In this document: in pieces, positions 47,822-59,800 of the stretch | Layout of the letters: each line of letters starts with the position of its first letter | Position numbering within the stretch: position 1 is the stretch's first letter | Assembly (NCBI GenBank): GCA_005408345.1 | Contig: SEMN01000310.1 | Span: 310,001-374,000 of the forward strand | Length of the DNA stretch: 64,000 nucleotides | Reading direction: 5' to 3' | Origin: Macquaria australasica | Lineage: Eukaryota; Chordata; Actinopteri; Centrarchiformes; Percichthyidae | Translations under genes and position numbers: made by a program | Notes under the pieces: model-generated | Told to the model about the DNA's origin: nothing | Seen by the model: the letters and a program-made list of their open reading frames with translations, nothing else | Databases searched by the model: none

Positions 47822-48940
47822 TTGTGTGTGCATTAAGGCAGGGTCATTGAGGAGTAATAGGATTGCTCGGCCCCGCTCCCTCTCCCGACACCCTGGCAAA
47901 AAGACAGGCCTCCTAAATCATCCTCACATCTCTGAGCAAGATGGAGGACCTGGCATCATCTCTCCCCGCCCTCCATCCCCGCTGCAGCCATAACCGCTCT
48001 CCCCACTGTGGTACAGATACTGCTCGCAGCCGTGATTTCCCTCAAACCTCCAGGAGGACTGAAATAATATCTACTCAGCATTCTGTAAATATCCACTGGG
48101 AGAATGTACTCTAGTTCATTGCGGCTCTGCCACAGATACTTTATACGTGCTCAACTTCTGCTCTTTGTTCTTGAACTTTTCATCTTATGACTCCTAAAAA
48201 GGAAGCCATGTGTGAGGTGAGGGAGCCAACTCAGCTACTATTATTCATTATTCATGTTCTGGACTCTCTTATTCTTATTCAGGGTCATGAAGAGGCTGAA
48301 GCCACTTACACCTGATGTCTACACATGACACCCTTTTTTATTTAGGACATTAAGCTAGTCCAGCAGAATAGCTCAGAAAGTTTAATATAGAAATAAATTA
48401 CCTGTATATTTTTTTCACACTGACCTAAGCCCATAATAGTAAAAGGTACTCTTCCACCATTTCCACTGTTTTCACTTGCTAGTACCAATTCTGAACAAAA
48501 ATAGAAATGGGTTTCCTTTCTCTGTTCTTTTTATTTCAGCAACAAAAACAACTGGTGGTATGTCATGAGACCAGCACAGTGTGTTTGTAGGTTTTTATAT
48601 CTAGGCTGTGTCTGTAGTCCTAAACAGGAGCTGGGGTAGAACAGTGTCGTCACAGCCCAGAGCACCTATCCCAGACCATGAAAATAATGGTCAAGTTTTT
48701 ATACGTGCTTTTTGATCTCAGATTAATAAAAAGGGTCCCTGGACACCAAAGTTGACCAAGAACAAGATAACAATAACCCCCCCAAAAACCTATATATAAT
48801 TCAGTTAAAAAGTTCTATGACACATAAGAGAAATAATTTCAGTACATAGACAATCAAGTATCAGTATCAATGTAGACTAATAATATCAAAATATCATTGT
48901 GGAAAAATACGGTTTATTTACAGTAATACGACATTCTAAA
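47820..48940. other. No gene seen
   Basis: Featureless apart from short A and T runs. Confidence 0.5.
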
Positions 48941-48948
48941 CTCTTATG

Positions 48949-50064
48949 GAGTGGTGGAAAGTAACTTTACTTAAGTACTGTACTGAAGCATAGTATTACT
49001 ACTATATACTATATATATACTATACTACTACTGCAATTTCAGAGGGAAATATTACACATTCTACTCCACAACATTTGATCTGACAGCTATAGTTACTCAT
49101 TACTCTACAGATTAAGATTTAACACTAAAAACATATTCACAGTCTGTACAATATAATGCATTGTTGTAGATTAAACTACCCAGTAGTAAATAAAGTAGTT
49201 CAAATTTGCTCCAACCTGACCAGCTTCAACATTTAAATGTCACTTATTTGTTAGAGAATCAGTAAAAGTAAAACATCATAATATACATTAATTAAAGGGG
49301 CCATTGTGCATGTGAGTACTTTGACTTTGAAATGATAAATTTAGCTGATTATACTTGTGTATTTTGACTTAAAGCTGCTATAATCAACATTTTTATATCA
49401 ACAGTGGATCAAATGATTATGTGTAATGTAAAGGGGGGGATGAACCCACAGAGAGTTATCACCTGACTCTGCAGCTCACCTCAGCTCTACGGAGCGTTTT
49501 AGTGTCTTTAAGTCATTGTTTTGGTTTTATGGCCGCACCATTACTGTTTTGGTTCAGTCCCACCGCGCTCATCAACCTGGTTTCCAGACGCAGCAGTCTG
49601 TTGTTTTCAGGGAAAAACCCAATGTACGCTAGCTGGCAGTAGCTAAATGGCAGACGCACAAAGGTAGCTCGAGTACTAGCTTGAGCATTTAGCAGCTAAA
49701 GAGCCAGATATTTCCCTTGGGAGTTGGTGGAGACCAAAAACAGAGCTAAAAGGAGAGTGTATGTTGGACTTACATTCATCAGGTGGTCAGAAGCACGCCT
49801 CCAAATGAATGAAAAAGTTGCTCCTTGTCTGCTCGATGTCTAGATATCTAAATAAGCAACTGTCTGCTAACACGGTAGCCATATCAACTTCAAAGGTGAT
49901 AATATGGGAGTGCAGTGTTTACAGCTTGTTTCTGCTGCCCACCAAGTGGCCAAAAATCAGTTAATGCGGGTTTAAGAAAACTTGAAATTAATAAATAGGT
50001 TTTTTACATCTTGGTATTTCTATTTTTACCTAAGTAAAGGATCTGAGTACTTCTTCTACCGCTG
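48949..50064. mobile_element. hAT-type non-autonomous transposon split by a nested element
   Basis: The left end is AGTGGTGGAAAGTAACTTTA. The right end on the minus strand is CAGCGGTAGAAGAAGTACTC. Inner words (CAGAGGGAAATATTAC, ATTTGATCTGACAGC, TTACAGTAATACG-like) belong to a very common fish family. Flanks CTCTTATG (48941-48948) and ATTTTATG (50065-50072) match in 6 of 8 positions. Bases 49369-49971 are a later insertion; removing them rejoins GTATTTTGACTTAA to GAAAACTTGAAATT, which restores a continuous family sequence. Confidence 0.8.
49373..49971 (+). mobile_element. TTAA-flanked (piggyBac-like) non-autonomous element nested in the hAT element
   Basis: TTAA lies at both borders (49369-49372 and 49972-49975). 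The body starts AGCTGCTATAATCAAC and ends CAGTTAATGCGGGT, giving weak inverted repeats AGCTGC/ACCCGC. It carries no transposase. TTAA duplication is the hallmark of piggyBac elements, but the class is inferred from that alone. A diverged copy lies at 21400-21932 on the opposite strand. Confidence 0.65.
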
Positions 50065-50072
50065 ATTTTATG

Positions 50073-51406
50073 TTAAGGAGATATGATATGAACTGGTGAT
50101 GCTCCTAATAGCCTTCATTTCTACAGAATGTCCCTGACCTGCTGATGAACTCCCCCCTGTGAGTGGAATGAGCTGCAAAGACCACTGCTTCAGGATTGTG
50201 TCACTCACTGTCTCTTCCCATCTCAGTTCAATTCAAAGCCGCTTTCAAACTATCAATTAGACAGATTTAGTCAATTATGATATGACAATAATTAGCTCAA
50301 CAATGTCAAATGTATCCTATCTATGGCAGATTATTAATCAGTCTGAGTGTATGAATTCTCAGCTGTTTGTCACTGTTCAGTCAAGCTTTACAGACTTACT
50401 TGCAGGCATGTTTTTCTTGTTTGATATGATGGATTTTTTAATTTGGAATAGTTGTACAGTTGTGATTTTATTTCCCCTCTCCTTCCCTCTCTGTCTCTCA
50501 GCCTTCACTTGTCGTTTTGCAACAGCGGTCCCATGTGCCTCGCCATCCCCATCACCATGACAACCAGAAGCGGATGAGGCTATCTAGCTTTCCGCCATTG
50601 TATCTCACCAACAAACTTGCTGCTAGACAACTTTAATTTGGTGGGAATCATCTAAAAAGAGATAGGATAACTTTTACAGCGTTTTGCTCTGGTAAACAAA
50701 ATTTAACACATCAGGCTACTGACTTTGTGTTAGGTCTTATCAGCAGATGTTTTGTCTCTGGAGTTTATCTCTTGAATGAGCAGAATGGAGAAATAGTTAG
50801 AAAGGGGCTGTGAAGAGATCCAGTGGTTCAATCGACAAGTTAGAAATGGAGAGAAATGGCATGGTGATGAACCTGGCGTGAAGTACTAGATCGTACAGTT
50901 AAGAAAAGAAGAAAAAAAACTGCTGTGAAATCCTCACAGTGGAGATTTCCAGAGGCAAAGCACTGCAGGGTTGAGCAGGCAGAACGCTGTGTGCAGCATG
51001 GAGAGATTAAAGCAGCTGGTTCTTTATTTATCAGGAGGTAGGAACGCTGCTGTGTGCCGGCACTACTGTCAATCCATCAAGATCGTTGTCAGCTTTTTCC
51101 TCTGGCGGTGGTGCTCAAACAGCAGCGCCACTACTAATGGAAACAGGAAATCAAACCATTAACAGGATTTACTGATAGCAATTTAATTGCCTCGGAAACA
51201 AAAAAAGTGGATTATTGAGAATAATTGTTTTTTTATTGTAATAAATTGTCCAAAACAAAACAGACACAAAAAAAGAGCACAGATCAGAACAAAGGAAAGA
51301 GGAGGAAATTGCACTAATCCATGGCTGGATTACCATCTGGGCAAAGTGGGCAACTGCTGGGGGCCTCAGACCCTCAGCGGCCAACCTAAACCCCAAGTTT
51401 ACTGGT
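50073..51406. other. No gene seen
   Basis: The end (51320-51400, GGATTACCATCTGGGCAAAG, GGCAACTGCTGGGGGCC) looks like a dispersed repeat; the rest is unassigned. Confidence 0.45.
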
Positions 51407-51765
51407 AACACTTTACAATACGGTACACAACAATGTAAGTAGTTACTAAGGGATGAGAGAGGAACGAATCAGGAACAACCTGATAATTAATGAATGGTTA
51501 ATAAATAGTTCCTGAATAACTCTAAATTGAGGACTATATAGTAGATAATGACGAGTTACTAGAGAACAGACTGGGAGATACTATATTAATGAATCATTAG
51601 GTAATGATTAGTTCATAAGTACCCGTGAATCGGAATAATGACCACTTTTTTCATAAGTCGTTCCTGATTAGCTCTGAACTAGTAGCCACTCATTCATTAC
51701 TAATTACTTAATAATTAGTTCCTCTGTTTGTGCACCCCTAAGTGGTACATCGTACTGAGCATGAG
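51407..51765 (+). repeat. Dispersed repeat (GGTAACACTTTACAATA family)
   Basis: Starts GGTAACACTTTACAATACGG and continues GTAAGTAGTTACTAAGGGATG, with many ATTAAT/TAATTA words, to CTGTTTGTGCACCCCTAAG. It belongs to a fish repeat type of uncertain class. The 15-bp word AAAAGTGGGGGTGCA follows at 51781-51795 and recurs beyond the LINE at 53518-53532. Confidence 0.5.
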
Positions 51766-52181
51766 CGCCTAGATATAGTTAAAAGTGGGGGTGCAAGATT
51801 ATTGACAGGCAAGGGGAGGTATGGCAGGAGATAATTCCTTACATGTTCGTAAAAACACACAACTCTAGAAACACAAGATGAAGGGCGTCATATGTCGACA
51901 GTCTTATTGTCAATTTGGCATCAATATAATCCATAAAGATAAACTGTATTTCCCTACAAACTTTACATTTTGGATTTTGATGCCTGAACCAGCCTCTGTT
52001 GGTTAGCTGCGCTATTTTAGTGGGAGAAGACCGTGGGAATGAGAGGCGGACCGTTTCAAAAATTAAGACTTCTCACTAAAATAAGTGCTGGTTGGTGGAT
52101 CAGATACACGCCGAATTAAAGACTGACTCATAAAACTGTTAATTCACCATCTATCGTGTGTGACAGTATTTGAGGAGTTTT

Positions 52182-53295
52182 AAGATAAGATAAGCCTTTA
52201 TTGTCCCACAGCAGGGAAATTTTTAGCGTTGCAGCAGCCAGCAAAAGTGTCATATATAGAAATACAATAAAAATAAATAGAAAAATAGTAGTCCTATACA
52301 CAGTATAGACAGAAATAAATAATAGAGTGACTGAGTGCAGTTGTAAGTATGAACAAATAGATAAGATAAAAATATTGCACATATATAATATACATGTACA
52401 TGAAAATATTTCACAGCAACATATGAAGTAGATAACATCATGAATAAAATATATGCATGAAGATAATGCACAGCAGTAGATGAAGTATAGTAGTGAATAG
52501 TCTGCACACTGACAGTCAAGTGTAGATTACCGGGAGTTGTACTGATTATAGAGTCTGACAGCAGCAGGCAGGAAGGACCTACGGTACCTCTCCTTCAGAC
52601 ACCGCGGGTGGAGCAGCCGGTCGCTGAAGGAGCTGCCCAGGTCTGAAAGAGTGACATGTAGGGGGTGGGAAGTGTTCTCCAGTAGTGATGATAGCTTGGC
52701 CACCATTCTCCTGCCTCCCACCACCTCCACTGGGTCCAGAGGGCATCCAAGGACAGAGCTGGCCTTCTTTACCAGTCTGTCCAGTCTTTTTCTATCCCTG
52801 GAAGAGATGCCACTGGCCCAACAGGTCACCCCATACAAGACGGCTGATGCCACCACAGAGTCATAGAAAGTCCTCAGGAGCGCACCCTGCACTCCAAAAG
52901 ATCTTAGTCTCCTGAGCAAAAAGAGACGGCTCTGTCCCTTCTTGAACAGAGCGTCCGTATTGTCTGACCAGTCCAGTTTGTTGTTCAAGTGAACACCCAG
53001 ATACTTGTACGATCTCACAATCTCAATGTCCGTTCCCTGGATGTTCACTGGTGTAGGTGGAGGGAGTTTGCGCCTGCCGAAGTGGTCGGTTTGTGAGGTA
53101 GTCCAGGATCCATGCTGCCAGGTGATGGTCCACCCCAGCGTGCTCCAACTTGTCCCCCAGAATCCTGGGCTGGATGGTGTTAAAAGCACTGGAGAAATCA
53201 AAAAACATGATCCTCACAGTGTTTCCAGCCTTTTCTAGGTGAGAGAGGGATGTTTGAAGTAGGTAAATGACAGCGTCACCCACCCCAATGCCAGT
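52182..53295 (-). mobile_element. L2-like LINE relic, reverse transcriptase lacking its catalytic core
   Basis: Read on the minus strand, the left part encodes GDAVIYLLQTSLSHLE and RT motif A, MFFDFSSAFNTIQP, up to LTNRP. A frame change near 53075-53082 then joins directly to RRKLPPPTPVNIQG, SYKYLGVHLNNKLDW, GQSRLFLLRRLRSFGV and a C terminus ending RRSFLPAAVRLYN. The stretch that should carry the Phe-x-Asp-Asp catalytic motif is absent, so this is a 5'-truncated, internally deleted copy. The 3' end has the typical AATTTCCCTGCTGTGGGAC sequence, AATAAAGGCTTATC and an ATCTT-type repeat. The C-terminal 150 or so codons are open, which suggests moderate age. Confidence 0.85.
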
Positions 53296-54006
53296 TTTTT
53301 GGCCGTTACCAAAGTAACTACCTGGTTTGCTGCTTCCTGTTTGGTGCTGGAGAGAGCGGACCTACTTTCTGATAATATTAAACATATTTGATTTTATTGG
53401 AACGTCAAGACAAAAGAAAGACTGACTTAAGACAGCTCGGACTGAGTTTTATGACCACCTCACAGGTGACTGATTGCGGAATGTTTTGTTGTATTTTGTG
53501 GCAAAGTTGTAGGATCAAAAAGTGGGGGTGCAGCTGCTCCGCTTGCTCCATTGCTCAGGCGCCTATCATACTGAGTAGTTACAATGTAGTCCTTTGTTAC
53601 TTTATGATTATTTGATCATTACTTTATGGAAGTTTTGATTGGACTTCACAACTATTAAACTATTAAAGTCAAATCAAAATTTAGAAATGTGTAACATACC
53701 AAATGTTTTCGATCAAGTATTCATGGAGCATGTGACTATTTTGTCAAAAAGGTGAAAAATACCAGCAATTAACAGTCAATACTCCAAATGTCCATTATAA
53801 TTTTTTTTATTATGAGAGAAATATGACTTTACATCACCCCAAGGGTGAGAATAAAACATAAATAAAACATTCTTACAAAATGTTGCAATATCACGAACAA
53901 AACAATTTTTTACACTTGATTTGTTTTATACATAAATCATATTTACACATTTGTCTTTGCCCTTTTTTTTTTTACATTGTTGGGAATGAAACTATTCTGT
54001 ACCACT

Positions 54007-54012
54007 TTTATT
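54007..54012 (-). promoter_or_regulatory. Candidate akap13 polyadenylation signal AATAAA
   Basis: Scanning downstream of the akap13 stop by eye, this is the first perfect AATAAA I see on the minus strand, giving a 3' UTR of about 2.8 kb. An ATTAAA variant occurs earlier at 55335-55340. The choice rests on the hexamer alone. Confidence 0.2.
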
Positions 54013-54577
54013 GTACAAACATTTCCTTTGTTTCAAAGCAGAGGTATAAAAGCTCTTCTCTCTCTCCTGAGAAGATGCTGGGTTCTACTCTAGTGCATTT
54101 TATCATTAAGATTTAAGGCTACGCAGGGTTCACCTGATGGACACACTCGTCTCATGGACAGGCCTATCATCATCGGGGAGGGAGTTCATTTTCCTGACTT
54201 GTGTCTGTTGATTGTCCCTTACAGAGAGAGGTTTGTGGTTCTGCCCGGTCGCTCCCTCCAACCGTTAGACCTTATTTTTTTTCCATATTAAAGCTGCTGC
54301 TGACTGGTTTCACTGAATAACCAATTACAATCTCTGACAACTTATTTGTTTCTGCAGTCAATTACTAATGCCGTGGGGAAAATGTCACAGAGTGTGAGAG
54401 CCCATGCTCATCACATTATCTCTGTACGACAATGACCTGCTGAGAAAAATATGTATATTTCTCACAGCAGCGAGAATATATATATATATATAAAAAAAAG
54501 AAATAAAAAAAAAATAGTTTCATACTTTCTGGCTGTTTTTTGTGTGTGAGGGATTGAACTAATTTAGACATAGGTGC

Positions 54578-54595
54578 AGTGCTCCCTAGTGGTCA
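54578..54595 (-). promoter_or_regulatory. CTCF-like motif
   Basis: AGTGCTCCCTAGTGGTCA fits the reverse CTCF consensus AGCGCCCCCTGGTGGCCA with four differences. It lies about 2.2 kb past the akap13 stop and points the same way as the 36875 match. Confidence 0.3.
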
Positions 54596-56734
54596 AAACA
54601 CACCTAAAGCAAAGAACAACAAAAAAAAGCCCATTCCTCTGTTTCTTTGACAGGATTACACCAAAGCCATAAACAAAAGACATGAAGCAACTAATTGGCT
54701 GTCCCTGTAAGCCTCTTAGAAGACACACTATAATAAACCAGCCTGGACATGAAGTCAAATCCTCAACACAGACGGCAAGTTAACAAACAAGCACTTAAAG
54801 ACGAGACAAAAGAGGCAGCAAGGAAGCAGTTCAGTGGCGCTGCTCTGTAATTCACTGGGAAAGGGTCCTTCTTTAACTTCCTCTGTCTTTACCTCCTACC
54901 TGTCCAGCAGGTAGTTGTGTGGCCCGTCATCTGGGCTTAGTGGGGCTAAGACACAGGCTGAACTATTAAGACAGGTCAGACAGGTCACCTTGGAAACACT
55001 ACATAAAAAGCCACCAGCCCATTTTTTAATTTTAAACACTAACAAAATGGAACCGCAGCGTCTTTTATGTACTTTACCACATTATCACACTTTGGATCAT
55101 TGTTGCTTTTAATGAGCATCAGTGCCCTCAAAAAGTTCCACAGAATACAAAGCTCTCCTTGATTGACATCTCACACTGATAACAAAAAAAAAAATGCATC
55201 AACATATTGAGACCAAAGTGCTTAACAACACTGGTGAGTGTTGATTAATTTGAAATGATCAGAGACTCAGGCGGTACCTGCTGAGGTTTAGTCATTAAAC
55301 ATCCAAACAGAGACACATGACATCATTTGGTGGTTTTAATTAACGTCCTCTCTCATTTTCTCTAACCAGCTGCTTTGTCCCTAAATTAACAGCCTCCATT
55401 TCCTAAAACCATCAGCCATGAGCGTTTACTGAGTCTATTATCAGACCTGAAAGAGGCCGGTTGAAAGAGAAAGTTGAACTCTTAAACAGACAGAAACCAT
55501 TAGTATGCTACCTGCAGAGTTACATGCGATTAAAAAAAACGGAGGAAAGCCCCGCTCGTCAGCGCTCAGATGAACGATGAGGGCTGCATAAAAGCCCATT
55601 GACAGGCAGATAAAGTGAGGATCAAGCTAATATCCATCCAAGGCTCTAAAACACACTAAAGGATATGAATTGAGCCATTAGACACAGGGAGATATGTCTC
55701 AATCCTTTCATTACTGTGGAGTCTGGAAAAATAGAAGACTTTCACTCCAAAATGGAGATCCATAATTCGAATAAATTAAAACCTAGCCACAGAACATGAG
55801 TGATGGCATAAAGTCGTTATAGAGGATTACTGGAGTTAGCATGCACCAGCTCCATTTTGCTTACAAACTGGAGGAAAAATCAGAGGACGTAATCACATCG
55901 GCTTTTCAGTTAGTAAATAAAGAAACGTCAGGCTATCATTTTCTTTCAATGTGGATCTATACAGTAGCACTTAAATACTGGAGCAAACAGTGAAAACACT
56001 GCACTTTTTTGATTAACACTTGTTGCTAGGACACTTAGTTTAGGCAGATTTTCCTGTGTGGTTTCAGTCTTGAAGATGATTAGGAGTGCAGAGTTTCCAT
56101 TGGTGCATGGAGCTTGTCGGCATTTGGGTTCGTCTGTGTCCTTGTATGTGTCGGTTCAGTTGCATGGAAAAGGCTTCTGTATATGAACACAACAGCCTGT
56201 TGGTGTGGAACTTGATGCCGGGACGGACTGCTGAAAAGGGGGCAGGTTGGGGCCATAACAAACATGGAAACAGAAAGGCAGTGACGCCTGTGACATACTT
56301 GGCACAGTCTACTGTGAAATGCTTTTAGTTTGATACTTTATCACAAATGTAGGATTCTTCAAAATGAAGAAATCAATCCGCTGTCATGTAACCATGGTGT
56401 GTTTGGAAAAGGAAACAGGGCTTTTGGAGAGAGAATACCCCAAAATGTACTGCTATTCCATGTTGCCTATTTTTGTACTGCAAGTATGTATGCCTACTTG
56501 CACACCATAACAGAAGCACTAGAACAGTGGACTTTCCAGAAACTAAAAGCAGTGGTATCTGATTTAAAAATACAAGATTTTTTGTTCTCTTTACGTTGTG
56601 ATACGGAAAATTAATTAAAAGTCTTTTCAAGGGGATTTTAAAGGAGCCAAAAAGCCTTGTAGTACAGTGCAGGATTATAGATGAATGTATTACTTGGCAG
56701 TAACACATTCCTCTGGATGTCAGAACGGCTGGGT

Positions 56735-56793
56735 TGATGATGATGATGATGAGGAGGATGAGGAGGAGGAGGAGGAGGAGGAGGAGGAGGAGA
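56735..56793. repeat. (GAT)n/(GAG)n microsatellite in the akap13 3' UTR
   Basis: A GAT run passes into GAG repeats of about ten units. Read on the minus strand it is a CTC/ATC tract that starts about ten bases after the akap13 stop codon. It creates spurious poly-Leu and poly-Arg open frames on both strands. Confidence 0.9.
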
Positions 56794-56803
56794 GCCACTC
56801 CTC

Positions 56804-56856
56804 TCAGCAGAAGAAGATCTCTCCATCCAGAGGAGGCTCTGGGAGGTGCTGAGGGT
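56804..56856 (-). CDS. akap13: akap13 terminal coding exon with stop codon
   Basis: A 53-base coding part follows a TCCCTCCAG acceptor. The phase-1 junction rebuilds an Asp codon, after which it reads PQHLPEPPLDGEIFFC and TGA at 56806-56804. The C-terminal Gly-Glu-(x)-Ile-Phe-Cys pattern resembles the end of mammalian AKAP13, which supports both the exon and the gene name. The 3' untranslated region begins at once with a CTC/CAT-type microsatellite. Confidence 0.82.
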
Positions 56857-59800
56857 CTGGAGGGAGGAGAAGAGAGGAGTCAGTGTCAGCATCACAGGAG
56901 AGGATTCTTCCTCTAAGAGGATTTTGATTGCTGATTTGTTGGAACGTTTCTTCTCCAGGGAGAGTTAGTGAGCGGCATCACCCTGCTTCACACTGATCAA
57001 ACCGACGCGCAGTCATTCAGGAACTGACAGAAGCTGCCTCAGTGAGCAGCTTAATGTGTTAATGTTAGCTCACTACTCACTGCTCATACCACAGCTATCA
57101 TTTCATATCTACAAATCTAAGTTTACTTTGTATCGCTGCTTTAAATAACAAATGTCTTCTGTACGCATCCTGTTCTGTGTATGTATTATTGTGTTTGATG
57201 TGTTGCTGTTGTATAAATACAGGGAGACTCACAGAAACGTTTTCAAATACAGCACTAAAACAAAATGTACATACAGTAACTAAACAATATTTCTTCATAC
57301 TCATATTCGTCATAAACTCCAGGACAAATCAGAGCTAAACCAGAGGCATCTCCAAACCAACATTAGGGTGTTTAAGTGTCTTTTCATAATGCAAAGACAA
57401 AATCTAAACTGTGGCCCAAATTCAGACTACATACGAAGCAGGTTTTCAGTGTGTGGTGTGTTCAAAGTGACAATAACAGTACAGTCCTATGCATATTGAA
57501 AAACCCTTCATTTTTGTGTGTGATGTTGATGGACACCCACAATGAGGTGCACAAAGCAAATGGAGGAGCTCCAAGAACACCTCAGAAAGCACCACTATTA
57601 CATTTTCTGAAAAATATTTTGGCTGTTAACTTTTAACCTGGCAATGACCGTCCAAAGTCACAGTTTGATTGACATCTGTCAGTGCTCGTTTTGTATCACT
57701 TCCTGTTAGTATAAAATGGTTGATTGCTTGTATACTCAATACAAAAACAGTATACTATAAGGATTAGCTCACAGTACATACTGTGTACAGTTAGTATGTA
57801 GTATGTATTTGGAACACAGCGATAAACTCCTGAATCACAGCACATTAAACTGGCTGGTGCTAGGACCCAGCAGAGACTGCTGCACAGTACAATGAGTGAC
57901 CAGGGGGACAACCATCAAAGTACAGCACAGTGGACTGTGGCTGCATTCACTACAAGATGAAGGAGGCACAGAAGATACAGAGGCGGTATGATGCAAGCGG
58001 ACTCTTTCTTTAAAATACATGGCCGCTGAGCAGGCTATGATGAGTACTTAATATGAAATCATTGGGTCAGTGTCATTCAGTTACAAATGTCTGACCAGTT
58101 CACACACTACCACTGTCTCTCATGTGGACTTCATACAGATGGTTTGTTGAAAATGTCATACTGATTTTATAGGTTTTGTCATTGGCAGATTAGCAGAAAT
58201 AAAAGATCTGGGAACATGAACCTTTCTCAGGCTTTCTTGCCCTCATATAACTGTTTTTGGTTTGGAGTGATTGTGTAGATGATGAAACACCAAATTATGT
58301 TGAAAATCAAGCATTTTTCAAGGAGTATATTCAAATTCAAGCATATTCCTAGCCTTGAATACACAAATTAAAATTAAGCATTTTCTAAAATTTCTAGTAG
58401 AAACTTAGTTCCCCTAAATAGGCCTCTCTGTTCACACCCCTGCTCATACCTAATCCTTTATCTACAGTCTTTAGTCTACCCAGCATGCACTGTAACATGA
58501 AAAACAATGGGAAACCTTGAAATTTTGCATTCAAACATGGGTTAAATTTGTCTTTCTGAAAATAACTGCAGAATTGACGTATTCATTCTTCTAACTATCT
58601 ATTTCACATATTTGTCTGTCCAATGACGTCCTCCTTCCATTATCCATCCAACCAATCTTAAGTGTCCTTGACAAAAACACTCCAATCCAACCTGCTGACT
58701 CACTGTAAGACACTGAATGATTAAACTAAAAGTAAATCCATCCACTCCTTCCTGTTTACCATTCTCTACCTGCTGTCTGTGCGCTCCCTCCTTTGCCCTT
58801 CTTCTTCTTCTTCTCCTTCCCCTCTTTGCTCTTGTTCTTGGCCAGCTGCAGCAGGCTCTTTGAGATCTGGCTGTTGGCTTCGCTGCCCTTGAGGTTGGGG
58901 TTGGTGGAGGACGAGGTGAATGGATTGAGGCTTTTCCCTTTGGGCTTAGACCGCTGGGGCTGCAGCCTCGGCAGGGAAGAGGAGGAGGAGAGCTCCAGCG
59001 GGTCCAGCTCCAGAGACTGGGAGCTGCTGGGGAACTGGGATTCATCCGATGTTGTAGAGGGAGTCCTCTGGAAGTAAAGGGTGGAGGGTAAGAAAGATGT
59101 ACAGCTGTTATCTACATCTGTACATGAATATGTATGAAATATTTAAATGTTTTTGCAAGGTTATCGCGAATAAAAGATGAGCATAAATCTTTTCAGAAAA
59201 GAGTTGGTGAAATGGTGGAAAATTAAAACATTGTTTATCTACATATACAGGTTTTGGCCACGTTATCATTCTTGTTGTGATTTATAAAGCGTCCCTGCTC
59301 ACTTCAGCCAGACTGAGCTCCTCCATCTTGTCGAGGTGCCGCTGCATGGCCTCCCTGTCCCTCTCCAGCTTCCTCTGGGCGTCTCTCAGCCTCTCCAGGT
59401 CTTTCTGGTACTGCTCCTTCTTACTCTGCAGCTCCTGCTTCTCATCCTCCAGCTCCTTGTGCTGCTTCAAGACCTCCTCCTCCTGTAGTAGTTGGGAGGT
59501 GCATTGTTGTATTTATTGATGTGTTACAGTACAAAGATACAGCATGTTTTCAGAAATCGAGAAGCAAGTTACTTCATCATTGGGGAGCTTGATATTACAG
59601 GTCTGTAGGTCTCCAGACTAAAGCTTCATTATCTGAGACTGAATGAATTAAAACTACTGAAACTGTATTCAAAACCCTTTGATTAAAAGTAACAAGTGTT
59701 AGAAATTATTTTTCTACCAGAAATTTCAGTTTCATGTTCACAGATAATTAAACCGGTTAATACTGGATAACATTAGCGTGTCTGTTGGTTCTAGGCTTGA

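Larger units (their letters stand above)
53296..56734. other. akap13 3' flank, partly its 3' UTR
   Basis: No second gene is visible. The minus strand from 56803 down must hold the akap13 3' UTR for an unknown distance. The blocks 55330-55500 and 55600-55760 are repeat-free and composition-balanced. Confidence 0.45.

Noticed and set aside
52527..53201. Functional reverse transcriptase gene (224 codons open)
   Set aside because: The N-terminal domains and catalytic Asp-Asp motif are missing and a frame change is present.
53850..53875. Plus-strand AATAAA pair as the 3' end of a plus-strand gene
   Set aside because: No plus-strand coding exon is recognisable upstream; the words fit AT-rich chance.
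56373..56798. 141-codon open frame, minus strand
   Set aside because: Starts in the CTC/ATC microsatellite (poly-Leu) and lies in the akap13 3' UTR.
58599..59045. 148-codon open frame, minus strand
   Set aside because: Out-of-frame shadow of the akap13 Ser/Lys-rich exon; the other frame joins properly to both neighbours.
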